From contig JADKKE010000032.1 in the NCBI GenBank assembly GCA_016720655.1, forward strand, positions 1 to 64,000: a DNA stretch of 64,000 bases, written 5' to 3'. How positions within the stretch are numbered: position 1 is the first letter of the stretch; each line of letters opens with the position of its first letter. The position numbers and the translations under genes were made by a program. This DNA is from Bacteroidota bacterium (GTDB lineage Bacteria > Bacteroidota > Bacteroidia > AKYH767-A > 2013-40CM-41-45). A model generated the notes under the pieces. That model did not search any database and had not been told where the DNA came from. It worked only from the letters and a program-made list of their open reading frames with translations. Of the stretch, positions 1 to 10,004 are shown piece by piece.

Positions 1-149
1 TACTTTCAGAATGATTGCTTTGTCTCCCATTTTATTTGCGATTTCAAGCAGGATGGGGTTCATCATTTTGGTATGGACCACACCAGGCTGCGCTAAAGTC
101 AACAAGTGACCGGTTTGCCTGAGTTTATTATCTCTGAGAATTTTGCCAT
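1..149 (-). CDS. trxA: Thioredoxin, partial (runs off the window start)
   Basis: Reading the minus strand from the ATG at 149 gives MAKFSEIINSGKPV, then after a one-base frame slip VDFSAAWCGP, then MMNPILLEIANKMGDKAIILKV up to the window edge. This is the N-terminal half of a thioredoxin with the WCGP start of the WCGPC active site. The second active-site cysteine codon reads TAC (Tyr) here, next to another small indel, so it is probably misread rather than truly lost. Thioredoxins reduce disulfides and persulfides in the cytoplasm. The gene lies downstream of a persulfide dioxygenase and sulfide genes on the same strand, which fits a role in sulfur stress. The C-terminal half lies outside the window. 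Confidence 0.7.
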
Positions 150-190
150 AATTTTTATTTGTTTAGAAGAATAGCTTCTGGTACGTTCAT

Positions 191-2453
191 TCATTCCTGA
201 TTGAATTTTGGTAATACTCGGCCTCTTGATATGTGTTCAGTTTTCCACTTGTAGCTATGCAGTCCGGGGTGAAAGTCAGGATCCGTTTTGTATTGTGTCT
301 ACTTCTTTCCCACTTGCATCAAAAATCCGTATGCTTAAATTGCCGCGAATCTTTGTTTCAACTTCAATGTTCATACCAGCATCAGACGGATTTGGAAATA
401 CTTTTACTGATAATGCTTCATCAGGAGCTTTCCATAAGTTTATATCTGTTGTGTTGTCTTTCACAATATATACTTTAAAGATCCTGGTAGAAGCAAAACT
501 TTCAACACCCGTGTTGATGAAAAACACTCTTGGGCAATGTACTTTCGATACCTCCAACGATTCTCCTGATAAGTGTTTAAACCGGTGGAATCGAATTCAA
601 TCGGACTATTTCATCGTCAGTTGTAATTACAGGAATAAATTCCGCAATGTTACCGTAAGGACAGGCATCTCCACTCGGGCATTTTACACTCTACCATTGA
701 ATCGTTTGCGAAACGTGATCATACTTGATGGTTCAAAATAAAAAGGAACATTGGGGCCTTAGAGCAATGTATTGGTAATTGTATCCAACGTGTATACCTA
801 AACAGTCCAATTACAAAGAAAATTCTTTTGTTAACGTGCTCTTGCTGCCGAACCTCATACCCGCTGCTTCTTGCACCGTGACACTGATTCACGTATTGAT
901 TAAATCCGGGACGAACGGTGTGACCTGCAGGCCTTATCGTCAACCGTATTCAGCCAGGCGCAAACCTTGTCCCATCCGAAACACTCCGCTAAATACCGTA
1001 AATCCTGATTCTCCATTCGGAAAACGTTGTGGTAGCATATTGTAATCGCGTTTATGAAGATTTGCAGTATCCTGGGCAGTAGAGTAATTTTGAACTGTTA
1101 GTGTTCCTCCACTTTCCAGAATAGAAAATTTCCGGATTTCATTCGTGTACACCTGCACATAGGTAGCCATTCCCATCGGATTGTAACGCCTATCGAATCG
1201 TTGCTCTCACACGAGGTAAAAAAGGCAGAATCCAGTCGCCCAAGATACCCACCCGTCACAGCCATCCGCTGATCCGTGACCTGTTTGAAATAGGAAGCGA
1301 TACTTGGTTCCATCTATTATTGCCTGATCACCTGTGGTACATCAACAACTGTCAGATTTGGAAATGTAATATGGTCTGCCGCTGTTGGCGCTGCAACTGT
1401 ATCCTCCGATGATGTACAACTTATCATCATGTTGAATGAACTCCATATTTGTAGACTGCAATTGTTCAACAAGGGCTTGTTGCGTAAACCGTTCAGTGAT
1501 CCAGTCCACACTTGTTTTTGTTCCGGATCCACCACATAAATGTTTGTGTTGTTACCGGCAACAGCAAACGACAAGGGTTGTCGCTGGTGCAAACCGTCTG
1601 TTCGCCCACCAATGAGCAACTATTTACCATCGACCTGTGCATGCACAAAGGATTGCAAATCCCAGCATTCCCGAAATGGTATCTTCTTCAATCACCAACT
1701 GGCAAATTTTTCCGGCGACTGACCACAACAAGGAAATACCGAAGCAGGAATAAAACACTATGGAAGAGCTTTTTCATTCAATTAGCTTTTCTTTTCCGAA
1801 TTCACTGGTTTCTCTCATCCGGATGAAGTATTTTGACCAACTGATTTCGGTTTTGGCTTACCAAGGAATTGGCAAACAATCCTCCTGTATCAGTGTAACC
1901 GTATGGAAGCGTACTACGATACCAAAACGGATGTAATCACGCATGACCTGCTGGAATATCCAATGAAATTCCAATACAGGAAAACCGGCTCCTGCACCCA
2001 GGAGTACACCCAATAATAGTCCATTTCAAATTGTTCTTCATTATTTCTGCATCTTATATCCATTCTCCTGTTAGAGTATGCTGCCATCCGTAGGTTTATC
2101 ACTTTGTTGAATCCTTCTGACACCATCATGTTTGTTGCATTTCCACTGCGTTTTCTGAACGACAAAGTACTTCGTAGGTTTTTGCTTTACCTTGTTTGTT
2201 TAGTTCTTTCTTGAATCCCGAAGCATTGTAATCAATATTGATTAAACGGGCAATGACCTTTCTGCAAATTCTTTCCGGTGTTCGTAACATCCAGCAAAAT
2301 TCCTTCTTTCGGACTCTATGACTTTTTTAAATTCCGTTGGTGCCGATATAAAGGTTGCAACTGCATTCGTGTTCTTCCCTTGCTGACAGGGGAAGCAGAA
2401 CCTGCAGCCAAACTGATCAGGAGAAGAAAGTAAATTAATCTAATGAATTTCAT
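191..2453 (-). pseudogene. Secreted Kelch/beta-propeller-like protein with T9SS sorting domain, frame-broken
   Basis: The start at 2453 gives MKFIRLIYFLLLISLAAGSA, a clean signal peptide. Further in, short frames contain Kelch-like phrases (DDKLYIIGGYS, MAVTGGYLGR, FTVFSGVFRM). Around 280-450 the protein shows a typical T9SS sorting domain (KVFPNPSDAGMNIEVE, then IRIFDASGKEVD), ending near 191. Length would be about 750 residues. The product is expected to be exported through Sec and then the type IX system, anchored at the surface or released. The frame changes many times, so this is either a degraded gene or poor sequence; all neighbours show the same damage, which favours sequence error. 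The ligand or activity cannot be predicted. Kelch assignment rests on a few motifs only. Confidence 0.55.
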
Positions 2454-2504
2454 TTTTGGAGGTTTTGAGGTTAGTAAAATTAAACTGAAATGTCAGAAAT
2501 CATC

Positions 2505-2583
2505 TGTGTACTTCGTGTTACCCTACTTTTTAATACATGCTATAGAATTGCACGACAGCACCATTAGTAACACGAAGTACACA
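2505..2583. repeat. Perfect 17-bp inverted repeat (45-nt loop)
   Basis: TGTGTACTTCGTGTTAC at 2505-2521 is the exact reverse complement of 2567-2583. It lies between the stop of the MBL-rhodanese gene (2590) and the start of the Kelch-like gene (2453). It could form a long RNA hairpin or cruciform; no T-run follows directly, so a simple intrinsic terminator is not certain. Confidence 0.7.
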
Positions 2584-2589
2584 AAGATT

Positions 2590-3975
2590 TTAAATTTTAT
2601 ATGAACAGGAGGGACAAATAAGTTTGTAGTTTGTTTCCCTTCATAAGGTTTATCCCTCCTGTAATATTCACAACATTTCGGGAATCCATTTTGCGAAGAA
2701 TGGAACAAAGCCATCATAATTGCGATAACCACCGGCGCAATGCACGTAGTATTTTTGGTTTCATCGAATTTTAAATTCAGGTGAGTCGGGTTAATGGGAT
2801 TAATTCAGTTTCCATCAATTAATTGACTTCCGCCTCATTCCTCTCATTCCGCACATCGATCACATGCTCTTCCGAGAATACCAAAACTATGGATGCATCA
2901 CTTCTGGATATGATCCACTTTCCGACCAGAATCTTTCCATGCACGGAAACCACCTTTCAGATATCCCTTTACATTTTCATACCCGACAAGACGAAGGTTT
3001 GCTTCTTCTCCCTGTCCTTCTTCTGTAACAAGTACCAAAGGATCCTTGCATCAATCAGGGATCCAACCCATACCGCGTATTGTCCGTTCAAACCGATATT
3101 AACAGAATCCGGAATGAAGCCTTTTTCAAATACATCTGCTTCCCCTTGCATCCAGAATAGTCACAATTTTTACCAACTTGTTTTTCAAAATTCTTCAAGG
3201 AAAGTTTATTTACATTCCGCGCATGACATCGTCGATGGGTTCATATCCTTTTTTTCGATTGCAGCATCCACAAAGAAATATTTTGGCGGTTCAGTCGTCC
3301 CATCCTAAACAATACGCACGAATTCTTCTTCGACATCGGTTGCATGTTGGATAATTCAATTTCTTTGCATGCCGATAGTACCTAGGTTTCTACGCCTATG
3401 TTTTTTCCACATGCGAAACTGGCCCCATGTCCTGATAAACAATCACATCGTCTTCAAGTGTTTTTATTTTCTTCTGAATCGATTCATATAACAAATCCTG
3501 CAAGATCTTTCTGGATAAAATCACTTTTCACTGCAAGATCCGGACGACCTACTTCACCCCTACAAATAATGTGTCTCCTGTGAAACATGCATAGGGAATA
3601 CTGTGGTCATCATAACAAAAGCCAGAGGTTTTTTATGATCTAATGTATGACCCGGCGTGTGGAGAACTTGAATTTTTACATTTCCCAGGGGAAAACCGTT
3701 CATCCTTTGCAACCGTGATTTCATATTCTGCTTTTTGCAGTCGGACCATAACACAATTTTTGCTCCTGTTTTTTTCGCAAGATCGATGACTGGAAACAAA
3801 GTCGGCATGGCTAGAAATGCGTTTCAAAACATATTTGATAGTAGCACCGCGATCTTTAAACAATTGAATGTAAGGCTCAGTTTCACGCAAGGATCAAGAT
3901 CGCAGTTTCACCGTTTGACTCGATATAATACGCTGCTTCTGCAAGGCAATTGGTATACAGTTGTTGTACGTACAT
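2590..3975 (-). pseudogene. MBL-fold persulfide dioxygenase with two rhodanese domains (CstB/Blh-like), frame-broken
   Basis: From the ATG at 3975 (MYVQQLYTNCLAEAAYYIES) stitched frames give an MBL-fold hydrolase: ETEPYIQLFKDRGATIKYV, SHADFVSSH (metal-binding HxHxDH region, damaged), IQVLHTPGHT, and GEVGRPDLA. This is followed by a first rhodanese-like domain (EKGFIPDSVNIGLNGQYAVW) and a second one with HCAGGYR near its catalytic position and RNVVNITGG, ending at 2590. The length of about 460 residues matches the MBL-rhodanese-rhodanese family. In that family the MBL domain oxidises glutathione or low-molecular-weight persulfides to sulfite, and rhodanese domains move sulfane sulfur. Next to a TauE exporter, an ArsR repressor and SQR it forms a sulfide detoxification locus. 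At least five frame breaks are present. Confidence 0.75.
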
Positions 3976-4111
3976 GATGAATTAATTTATAGGTTAGATT
4001 TGAGATTAATGTTAAGTAAAACCATTTATTTTTTTGATGACTTTTATCAGTTTTATACCCTCTCAAATTGCAGAAGTTTTTGGCACTTACTATTTGATTT
4101 TTCTACTATAT

Positions 4112-4914
4112 CTATTGCAAGGTCGACATGAGTTCTTTTCCATAGAATATATATTCCCAAAGAGAGCAATAAAACCAGCCGAAGATGGGTCTTAAACAAT
4201 CGGTTATCGATTTTTCTGGAGAGAAATGTTCCAATAAACATCCTCCACTTGCTAGTCCTGAAAAGAGAATCAGGAACCTCCAGTCAATTACCTGGTGACC
4301 AAAATTTCCGATAAACCCACTAGTGCATTCGTGGCAACAACCAAAACAAGGGATGTTCCTATCGCAACTTTCATCGGCAGCCGGGCGAGAAAACCATCGC
4401 CGGTACAATCAGAAATCCACCACCAGCCCCAACAAGTCCCGTAATCGCACCGACCCCTGTTCCCGCAGAATACTCTTAATCGAATCTTTTGCTGTATTCG
4501 GTATGTTCCTGCTCACGAATTGTCTTTCGGATCATTGAAAAGGAAGCAACAATCATTAGCACTGCAAAAATCATCAGCACGAAATATTTTTTAGTCAGAC
4601 TCCATGTGCCGATTGTAACAAATGTTTCCTGGCAACATGAAATTACAAAATGCCGCATGACATACACAACCACAATGAAAGGCAGTCCAATAACAAAGCA
4701 GCACGAAGGTGAATTAAATGTCTACGTGCATAATTCGCAGCACCCACCGCACTTGTTACACTCCACAACACAAAAGAGAGTAGGAGGTAGCAGGCACAGC
4801 TGTAATCCCCGTGTAATAACAACACCGGCACCGCCAGAATCGACCCACCCCCTCCGATCAATCCCAAACCAATCCCAATCGCACTGCCATCAAGTATCCA
4901 AGGATTGAAAGCAT
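4112..4914 (-). pseudogene. Sulfite/organosulfonate exporter, TauE/SafE family, frame-broken
   Basis: The ATG at 4914 reads MLSILGYLMAV, then in other frames GLIGGGGSILAVPVLLL, AANYARRHLIHLRAALL, and later GFIGNFGHQVIDWRFLILFSGL, ending KELMSTLQ and a stop at 4112. Two GGGxxxVP-type halves and several hydrophobic helices are typical of TauE/SafE permeases; about 267 residues is the usual length. These inner-membrane proteins are thought to export sulfite or related sulfur anions. Its place between ArsR and the persulfide dioxygenase, same strand, suggests it removes sulfite made by that enzyme. At least four frame shifts are present, the same damage as in its neighbours. Confidence 0.75.
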
Positions 4915-4922
4915 TTTATTTA

Positions 4923-5136
4923 AATAGGTAATAGGTATTAAGTATTAAGTATTATAGGTATTAAGTACCAGGTACCAGAGTCTAAACGAATCAACTGACT
5001 TTTTACTCATAACTCATAACTCATAACCCATAACTCCATCCCATCATATAAACACATGAACACTAATTCATATGTATGCCCGCTCATCAAACTCCTCCGA
5101 ACGTCTCCTGTCCCTTCGTCCCCGTCCCTTCACCCG
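4923..5136. repeat. Intergenic heptamer arrays (GTATTAA, CATAACT and CGTCCC families)
   Basis: Between TauE and ArsR lie three arrays: GTATTAA/GTACCAG units at about 4925-4976, CATAACT units at about 5007-5037, and a CCTGTCCC/TTCGTCCC stretch at about 5106-5136. The same unit families return at many other junctions in the window. Confidence 0.75.
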
Positions 5137-5144
5137 CTCACATA

Positions 5145-5436
5145 TTACAAATGACAATGTTCAATCACCGCCACAATCTTCGACATTTCTTTCTCCTTCA
5201 GGGAATAATAGATGTTGATGCCTTCCCGTTCCGATTTTAGCAACCCTTTGATCCGTATGTTTGATAAAAGTGATGGGAAACCAGGGACTGCTCATAACCC
5301 AACACTGAAGACAACCTCATTCACTGACATCCGGTCATTTCTCCAGCAGATGGATAATAGACAGGACGCGTTGGGTGCAAATCGTTTTCAGAATGTAGGC
5401 CAGTTTTTCCAGTTTGTTTTTGCTTAGTTTGATCAT
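5145..5436 (-). pseudogene. ArsR-family HTH repressor, frame-broken
   Basis: The ATG at 5436 gives MIKLSKNKLEKLAYILKTICTQRVLSIIHLLEK. After a frame break the recognition region reads EQSLVSHHLSNMRIKGLLKS (stitched), then REGINIYYSLKEKEM and VIEHCHL with a stop at 5145. The size of about 97 residues and the winged-helix pattern SLVSHHL...L...R.G...YYSL are typical of ArsR repressors. Two cysteines are visible (ICTQR and EHCH), which could make it a thiol- or metal-responsive sensor; this is inference. It is divergent from the sulfide:quinone oxidoreductase gene, so it probably represses both arms of the sulfide locus, much like BigR/SqrR-type regulators. Confidence 0.72.
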
Positions 5437-5449
5437 CTTGAATGCAAAT

Positions 5450-5470
5450 ATATGAACATATAGTCATATG
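5450..5470. promoter_or_regulatory. Candidate ArsR operator (overlapping ATATG/CATAT inverted repeats)
   Basis: ATATG-AA-CATAT at 5450-5461 and CATAT-AGTC-ATATG at 5457-5470 are overlapping perfect inverted repeats, 14 bp upstream of the ArsR start and facing the divergent SQR gene. AT-rich palindromes at this place are usual ArsR-family operators. Confidence 0.55.
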
Positions 5471-5651
5471 TGGATATGATGATTTGATTCAAAATCATAA
5501 AAAGCCGTATATCAAAGAAATAAATTCAAGAAAAGGCTGCAAAATTGTGCAACAAGTTCCATGAAACAATGATGACGTAGAAAAACACATTCGTACATGA
5601 CAGCAGTCACCGCCTAAGGAGAGGTGCACTGTACCTTGAGGTGCAAATCAA

Positions 5652-6907
5652 ATGCCAGAAAAACCAATTCAACATAGTAACTGTCGGTGGGAGGTACAGG
5701 TGGTATCATGACCGTGTACAATTGAAAAGAAAAATAAAAACTCATCGATTGCAATCCTGGAAACCCTGTATTGAGTATTAATACCAACCCGCCTGGACTC
5801 TTGTAGGAGCAGGATCATTTAATTTTAATTCCTCCACACGCCGCGATGAAGCAAAATGATTCCTGCCAAAGTTGAATGGATAAAGGATTTTGCAACATCG
5901 TTGATCCCGAAAATATCGAGAACACACGCAATAGCGGAGCCATCACGTACGATTTTTTAATCTTGAGTCCGGGGATTCAAATGACATTGATGCTGTTGCC
6001 GATTATTGAGGTCTGAAACGGATTTCGTTTGTAGTAATTACTCGATCCTGAAACATTTCGATCCTGAAAATTTAAAGGGGGAATGCAATATTCACTCAGC
6101 CCACTACACCCATCCGATGCGGTGGTGCTCCACAAAAATTATGAAACTTGACGTCAAGATTACTTGGGGGAACATCAACTGCGTGAAAAGTCTAATGTTA
6201 TTTATGAACTCCGGGTTCTGTAATTTTTTGCGTGGAAAGTACTTGCGGACACACTAACGGATATTATTAAAAAACGGAACATAGTTTTTAAGCCATTCCT
6301 ACGCGCCGGTGATGATTGATTCAAAGAAAAAGAAATCACATTCCGTTGTAAACCCAAATTCCGGTCCCACAGCGCTCACCATGAATTCCGGGATCAATGA
6401 GATTGCTTCCGCTCAGGATTTGATTACAAATGCCTCATGACATGCTTCATCTTGCTCCTCCACAATCAGCTCCCTGATTTTATCAAGGAAAGCCTCTTTT
6501 GTTTCGTTGATGGTCCCACAAGGGTTGGCTGGAAGTAGATATAAAGCCATTGCAACACCTGAAATATAAAAAAAATGTCTTCGGTATCGGTGACTCAGCT
6601 GCATAGCTATCAGCAAAAACCGGAGCCGCCATTCAAACAAGCCCTGTTGTTGTCGATAACATACTGAAATTGATGAAAAATCAGTCATTCTCAAGTCACC
6701 AATATGAAAGATATTCATCCTGCCCTATCGTTACAGGCTACGGAGAAATGCTTTTGTGTGAATTCAAATACGATAATGTCCGTGATAGCGAGATCCCTTT
6801 CCTGAAAAATTCGTAGACACCACCAAAACACAAGGAGCATGTGGATCGTAAAACAGTCGCCCCCCTGATGTGTATTCTGGAACATGATGATGAAAGGGCG
6901 AATGTAA
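5652..6907 (+). pseudogene. sqr: Sulfide:quinone oxidoreductase, frame-broken
   Basis: The likely start at 5652 is followed by NIVTVGGGTGG in stitched frames (FAD-binding GxGxxG-type motif), then YQPAWTLVGAGSFNFNSSTRRE, which is highly typical of SQR (YxPxWTLVGxG). Later come IRCGGAPQKIM around 6115-6145 with a conserved cysteine, and near the end CPLVTGYGEMLLCEFKYDN and WNMMMKGRM with the stop at 6907. About 418 residues fits the family. SQR oxidises sulfide to persulfide/polysulfide at the membrane and passes electrons to quinone. The product is the substrate of the persulfide dioxygenase encoded divergently. The frame breaks about ten times. A purine-rich TAAGGAGAGG lies 28 nt upstream of this start, so the start is not certain. 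Confidence 0.8.
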
Positions 6908-6962
6908 ACCCAGTTCTAAGTTTAATGTTCAAGGGTCAAAGAAAACGAACCTGGAATACTTA

Positions 6963-6996
6963 ACAATCTACAATCTAAAATCAAAATCTACAACCA
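6963..6996. repeat. Short CAATCTA heptamer array
   Basis: CAATCTA, CAATCTA and a degenerate AAATCAAAATCTACAACC follow the SQR stop and end five bases before the YeeE start. A related CAACAATC stretch occurs before the flippase gene near 60,555-60,580. Confidence 0.5.
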
Positions 6997-7000
6997 AAAA

Positions 7001-7629
7001 ATGGTCCCCTGAATTCCTCCTCCTCCACCTCAAAGAAATAATCTCCCCAGCCCCGGCCCCTGGTATGTTTCCAGGTCCGCTGCTGGCCATATACTGATGT
7101 TCCTCTTACTGTATCTTTGTCATGAGTTTGGTATTCTCGAAAATTTCGGAATCATGCGCTGCCGACGGTGCCGGTGAAATCAACGAGTTCTTTAAATTCG
7201 ACTGGGTCTCCGGCGGCTGGAACCCCATGGATGCTCTTGGGGCTGGGTTCGGAGGGTATCTTGCAGTCATTATTTTATTCCGGGTTGATGAAATATTGGA
7301 TGATGTTTCTCAGGCCACTGTCAATAGCCTGGAATGAATTGGGATTCAATGTAGAGGGTAAGATTCCATTGGTTCCTTATTTTTACGATTGGCAATATCT
7401 TTACCTGACGTGGTTTACTAATCATTGCAGGCGGTGGATTTCTGGTTGATTCGGCGCACGCTATGCGGGGCGGATGCACATCCGACATGCGATTAGCGGA
7501 CTTTCTGCTTTACAACCGCCTTCCTTAATTGCAGTCATTGGTTTCTTTATGGGCGGAACTTCTCATGACCTGGGCTTATTTTCCCCACTGATATTTCCCC
7601 GGGATCCATTAAAAATCCTTGCCCTATGA
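7001..7629 (+). pseudogene. YeeE/YedE family sulfur transporter, N-terminal half protein, frame-broken
   Basis: From about 7001 the stitched reading is EFLLLHLKEIISPAPAPWYVSGPL, HEFGISSNFR, then EINEFFKFDWVSGGWNPM and GFGGYLAVIILF, and later GARYAGR with HIRHAISGLSALQPPSLIAVIGFFMGG. These are the conserved blocks of YeeE/YedE proteins (family motif GxRxxGGCTSGHxISG; here the GGCTSGH block is spread over two frames). Members import thiosulfate or related sulfane sulfur through the inner membrane. It directly follows sqr on the same strand and overlaps the next YeeE-type gene by an ATGA, so the three likely form an operon. Frame breaks every 50-150 nt. Confidence 0.72.
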
Positions 7630-8038
7630 AAATGTCTCACTATATAGCCGTAACGGAAAATGCATGTTTCGGATTTTACTTTTGTACAAAAGTGAAGCAG
7701 TTGCCTCGGTTTCGATTTACTGAAATGTTCCACTTCCAGAACTTTCATGTTTGAACCATTGGTTCCAGCATCGTAGTTGGAATTCTTTCTGTTCAAATGA
7801 TCAAGATGATGGGGAAAAATGTAAAGAAAATTGAGATCCGCGATAAAAAAAAAACAATCTATCGCTATCTCTATCGAGGCTTCATCTTCGACCCGGTTGG
7901 GCCATTGGCAGGAGCCTGTCCTGCCCCTATGTTCATCCTTCTTGGGGCCGGGTGTACAGTTTTTATTGTTTATCTCCTCGTCGCGATGACCGGAACATTT
8001 GTTTATGGAATGTTGAGGAAAAGAGAATTCCACATTGA
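7626..8038 (+). pseudogene. DUF6691/YeeE-YedE second half protein, frame-broken
   Basis: Stitched frames show LLLYKSEAVSWFRIYEMFHFQ and FHMFGTIGSS, then SVQMIKMMGKNVKKIE, then GGFIF, and in one clean frame GACPAPMFILLGAGCTVFIVYLLVAMTGTFVYGMLRK, ending near 8038. This is the common DUF6691 partner of YeeE (family blocks KSE...SWFRIQEMFxFQSFHMYG and ACPGP). About 137 residues equals the family length. In many Bacteroidota and Proteobacteria it occurs as a pair with a first YeeE/YedE half and is thought to build a sulfur-compound channel. The ATG overlaps the upstream stop (ATGA). Confidence 0.72.
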
Positions 8039-8090
8039 GCTGCTTCCGCTTAATTTATTAAAAATATTTTTTCGGATATATTTCCGATTA

Positions 8091-8127
8091 GCCGCAATCC
8101 TCAAAGGATCTGCGGTCTTTTCCTTTT
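8091..8127 (+). terminator. Intrinsic terminator after the sqr-yeeE operon
   Basis: CCGCAATCC at 8092-8100 pairs with GGATCTGCGG at 8106-8115 with one bulge, followed by TCTTTTCCTTTT. It closes the sqr, yeeE, DUF6691 transcription unit. Confidence 0.6.
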
Positions 8128-8200
8128 AGCAAGCATGCCTAAGGTTAATTGTGGTTGTGACAAGGGAAATTTTTATCCTCGCCACCTCTAAGCCCATCCC

Positions 8201-9262
8201 ACGAAAATAAATCTATCCTTTCCTTTTATCTTCTTTTCAATGATCTCCAACGGACAAACATACAGTGGTCCGGAAAGCGCAGAATACGATTATGCCGGAA
8301 GGCGATGGTTAATTGCGAACACTTCCAGTCATCAGGTATTGTCACGTGACAGTGCAGGTATATCGAGTGTTTTCGTTAGTGGTTTGGGTAGCGGTCCCTA
8401 TGGAATTGAAATAGTTGGCGATACATGTTCTTGCCCCGGAAGTAGTGTGAAGGGATTTCTCTTATCCTCGCAGCTCCTGTTTTCAATCTGAATATTGCGC
8501 TTCTTTTACTCAATGGAATGACCCAAGTGATGATCAGGGGAAATTTCATCACTACAGATTTTTCTACCAAGAGAATTTTGATGTCAATATTGCTGCACAA
8601 ACATTTACAGCGATTGTAGCAATCTGGAGTCAATCACTCCAAAATGGAATCGTTTTCGATGCAGCTAACAACCGTTGTGTTTTATGTGAACTGGGGCAGC
8701 AACGACCTGTCCGTGCGATAGATATGGCAACGAATGTCGTGAGTACAATCATCCCGACAACATTGAGTAGTTGTGATGGAATTCATACGTGACGGTTCCG
8801 GAAATTATTTCTCTGAGCACCTGGGGAAATACAAGAGTGGTGAAATTCCGATAGTGCATTTTCTTGCTCCCCTCCAGTTACAGGTGGCGATAAACCTGTA
8901 GTCCTGCTGATATTTTTTATAACACACTTGGAGACACACTCGCCATTCCGAATTCAGGAAACAATACAGTAACCTTATTGATTTCCATCGACTGTCGGCA
9001 TCCATCAAATCGAAAACAAAACAAATTCGCCTCCCCTATCCAAACTCGTCACCGCAGGAAAACCCTTCACTTAAGATTCAGGAAGACTTTAAAGGAAAGA
9101 TTGGAATTGGTTAGCGTACAGGACAAAGGATTTTTAGTACGGATACTGAAGAAGAATTCTCATAACGCAGAATTTTCTTTTGCCGGTTTTTCCAATTTGA
9201 AAGCTGGTATTTATTTTATTAGAATTATTCAATTGAATTCAGAGAATCAAAAATTTGTGTGA
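8201..9262 (+). pseudogene. Secreted beta-propeller (NHL/SMP-like) protein with T9SS tail, frame-broken
   Basis: The leader reads KINLSFPFIFFSMISNGQT from 8204 on, a signal peptide whose first codon is ACG here (probably ATG misread). Then SAEYDYAGRRWLIANTSSHQVLSRDSAG and YGIEIVGDT, DAANNRCVLCE and TTLSSCDGIV resemble repeats of NHL/SMP-30 type propellers. The end (NAEFSFAGFSNLKAGIYFIRII) is the final part of a T9SS sorting domain. About 350 residues. It is predicted to be exported to the cell surface. Function unknown; the propeller call is by motif rhythm only. Several frame breaks as in the whole left part. Confidence 0.55.
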
Positions 9263-9276
9263 TAGAGGATTAAAGA

Positions 9277-9921
9277 ATGCAAGACATGCGTTTTCCAAAC
9301 AGAATTTTACTGTTGATGGGTATTTTTTTCTTGTGCTGAATTATTTGCACAGAAAACGCCATCGAAAAATGCCTTGTAAATTATGGTCCGGAAAAGTATG
9401 GGTAATATTTCACCCTTCCATCGCAAAAAACTGGAAAATCACGGAACAGGCAAGAATGGAACCAAAAGTCTGCTTTGGATCCTCGTTTGGACGGAGATGA
9501 AGATGGTGGTCAACTGACGCATTTCCGGTCATGCCTTTTGGATGGCTTTTGTCAGAAAATATGCTGGAGAAAAGCGCTCAAACTGGGTATTGCACATGAA
9601 AAAGGGCAACTACTGAAAAATTTAAAAGCATTTGCTTGAAGACAACAGCTTAGCTGACTCCACGGCAACAGTAATGGACTTGTTTAATAATGCTTTTGGT
9701 ATTGAACTTAGCTGAATAAGCCCAACTTTGCGTCGGATTCTTTTAAGGGAAACCCTTGATTCTTTCAATTTTGAAAGGAGATCTTAGAATCATCTGGAAA
9801 ATGAAGATGGTAATTGCTAAATTGTGAAGGAGATTTGTTGAAAGATAATAGGGAACAAATTATTTGGAAATCGGACCGCTGTCTGGTTCCTTCTGACAGG
9901 AAGCGCAAACCTACGGACTGA
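9277..9921 (+). pseudogene. Exported DUF6973-like protein, frame-broken
   Basis: From the ATG at 9277: MQDMRFPNRILLLMGIFFL then CAELFAQKTPSKNALVNYGP in the next frame, a signal peptide with a cut near FAQ. Further stitched pieces read HAFWMAF, KALKLGIAHEKGNY, ADSTATVMDLFNNAFGIELS. The order FRHAFW, AHE, and MDLxNNxxG matches the DUF6973 family of small secreted proteins (possible hydrolase-like fold; no proven function). Ends near 9921 after KRKPTD. It begins 14 nt after the preceding propeller gene. Assignment is moderate because it rests on three short blocks. Confidence 0.5.
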
Positions 9922-10004
9922 TGTTCATTTATTTTGTCGTTTCGCGGTGTGAATCTATTGACTCAATTTGAACGTATTTATTTCGCCTTCATTCCATCGC
10001 GGGT

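Noticed and set aside
2823..3308. 161-residue plus-strand frame
   Set aside because: It lies opposite to the MBL-rhodanese gene, whose minus-strand frames show clear family motifs; the plus frame has no recognisable pattern.
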